DNA of 6,744 nucleotides from Acidimicrobiaceae bacterium. GTDB taxonomy: Bacteria > Actinomycetota > Acidimicrobiia > Acidimicrobiales > Acidimicrobiaceae. The DNA lies in assembly GCA_013044415.1 (NCBI GenBank), contig JABEUO010000246.1:1-6744 (forward strand), in the 5' to 3' direction. The notes beneath the pieces are model-generated. The model ran no database searches, was not told where the DNA came from, and saw only the letters and a list, made by a program, of their open reading frames with translations. Made by a program: the position numbers and the translations under genes. Below are positions 6,578 to 6,744 of this stretch, in pieces. How positions within the stretch are numbered: position 1 is the stretch's first letter; every line of letters starts with the position of its first letter.

Positions 6578-6593
6578 CCAAATAACTATTTGG
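6578..6593. promoter_or_regulatory. Perfect palindrome CCAAATA-AC-TATTTGG, candidate operator
   Basis: Two 7-bp arms with a 2-bp centre make a 16-bp dyad, AT-rich inside and capped by CC/GG. It lies 68-83 nt upstream of the ATG at 6661 and after the candidate promoter, which suits a repressor site. The 2-nt centre disfavours an RNA hairpin role. Confidence 0.4.
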
Positions 6594-6645
6594 GCCCCAG
6601 GCCAATTCAGCTCAAGTATTAGCAAGGCATTGTCGAATTGGTCAT

Positions 6646-6652
6646 AAGGAGG
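6646..6652 (+). promoter_or_regulatory. Shine-Dalgarno site of the gene at 6661
   Basis: AAGGAGG ends 8 nt before the ATG at 6661. An ATG at 6653 is ruled out because its frame stops two codons later. This SD is the main evidence that the truncated frame at the window end is a real gene. Confidence 0.7.
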
Positions 6653-6660
6653 ATGGAAAA

Positions 6661-6744
6661 ATGACCACAGACCAGATAACAAAGATTCGTCACATGGAGG
6701 GCCATCTGGTCCTAGTAACCACGGATGAAAATACTATAGAAGCC
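6661..6744 (+). CDS. Unrecognised protein, N-terminal fragment (3' truncated by window)
   Basis: An ATG with a good SD opens a frame that stays open to the window end, giving 28 residues that begin MTTDQITKIR and continue with a short beta-like stretch 'HLVLVTT'. There is no signal peptide, membrane segment or known motif in this part, so I assign no function. It is transcribed away from glnK, and the two share the 558-nt upstream region, which may mean shared control. Confidence 0.6.
   Translation, partial: MTTDQITKIRHMEGHLVLVTTDENTIEA

Larger units (their letters stand above)
6103..6660. other. Long divergent intergenic region before glnK (-) and the gene at 6661 (+)
   Basis: These 558 nt carry no convincing gene. 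An open frame at 6226-6432 (+) runs through a tandem repeat and has no SD or recognisable protein. The region contains, left to right, a 16-bp dyad (6125-6140), a 16-bp tandem repeat (6244-6282), a minus-strand terminator-like hairpin (6326-6356), a TTGAC/GTCAA dyad (6413-6427), overlapping weak promoter-like boxes (6451-6480), a 15-bp tandem repeat (6478-6511), a short dyad CGACT-G-AGTCG (6541-6551) and a 16-bp palindrome (6578-6593). The 9-bp word TTCCGCATT also occurs twice (6385-6393 and 6444-6452). I see no clear GlnR box. Confidence 0.6.

Noticed and set aside
6361..6660. Known riboswitch or CRISPR array in the divergent region
   Set aside because: I found no recognisable core of the common riboswitches, and the two tandem repeats are short, differ from each other and have no spacers.

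Overview
The window reads as bacterial chromosome with moderate G+C and ordinary Shine-Dalgarno (SD) sites. An ammonium channel linked to PII and GlnD, next to a cysteine-less HycE/HyfG-type protein, suggests an actinobacterium. Acidimicrobiia would fit, but that is a guess from gene content and was not tested.

Layout: (1) Bases 1-1084 (+) hold the 3' part of a hydrogenase-large-subunit homologue of the complex I / group 4 hydrogenase superfamily. It has lost all four Ni-binding cysteines. (2) Bases 1085-1311 are a spacer with a weak terminator and then a strong SD. (3) Bases 1312-2739 (+) are an amt ammonium channel with a TTG start, followed by a strong branched terminator. (4) Bases 2822-3373 are non-coding. 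(5) Bases 6102-3374 (-) are glnK followed by glnD, a two-gene unit. (6) Bases 6103-6660 are a long intergenic region rich in dyads and short tandem duplications. (7) At 6661 (+) an unrecognised gene starts and runs off the window.

The central genes form the classical nitrogen-sensing set. Amt conducts ammonium, GlnK gates Amt and reports ATP/ADP and 2-oxoglutarate, and GlnD modifies or demodifies GlnK at Tyr51 according to glutamine. Catalytic and binding residues look intact in all three. The arrangement is unusual: in well-studied actinobacteria amtB-glnK-glnD is one co-directional operon. Here amt is on the opposite strand and converges on glnK-glnD.

I found no clear new biological system. 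The least explained part is 6103-6660. It holds a 16-bp tandem repeat with an internal palindrome, a 15-bp tandem repeat over a possible promoter, a terminator-like hairpin on the minus strand with no gene in front of it, a dyad with a LexA-box-like core before glnK, and a 16-bp palindrome before the last gene. These suggest multi-input control of glnK and the divergent gene, possibly with a small or leader RNA. All such functions are inferred.
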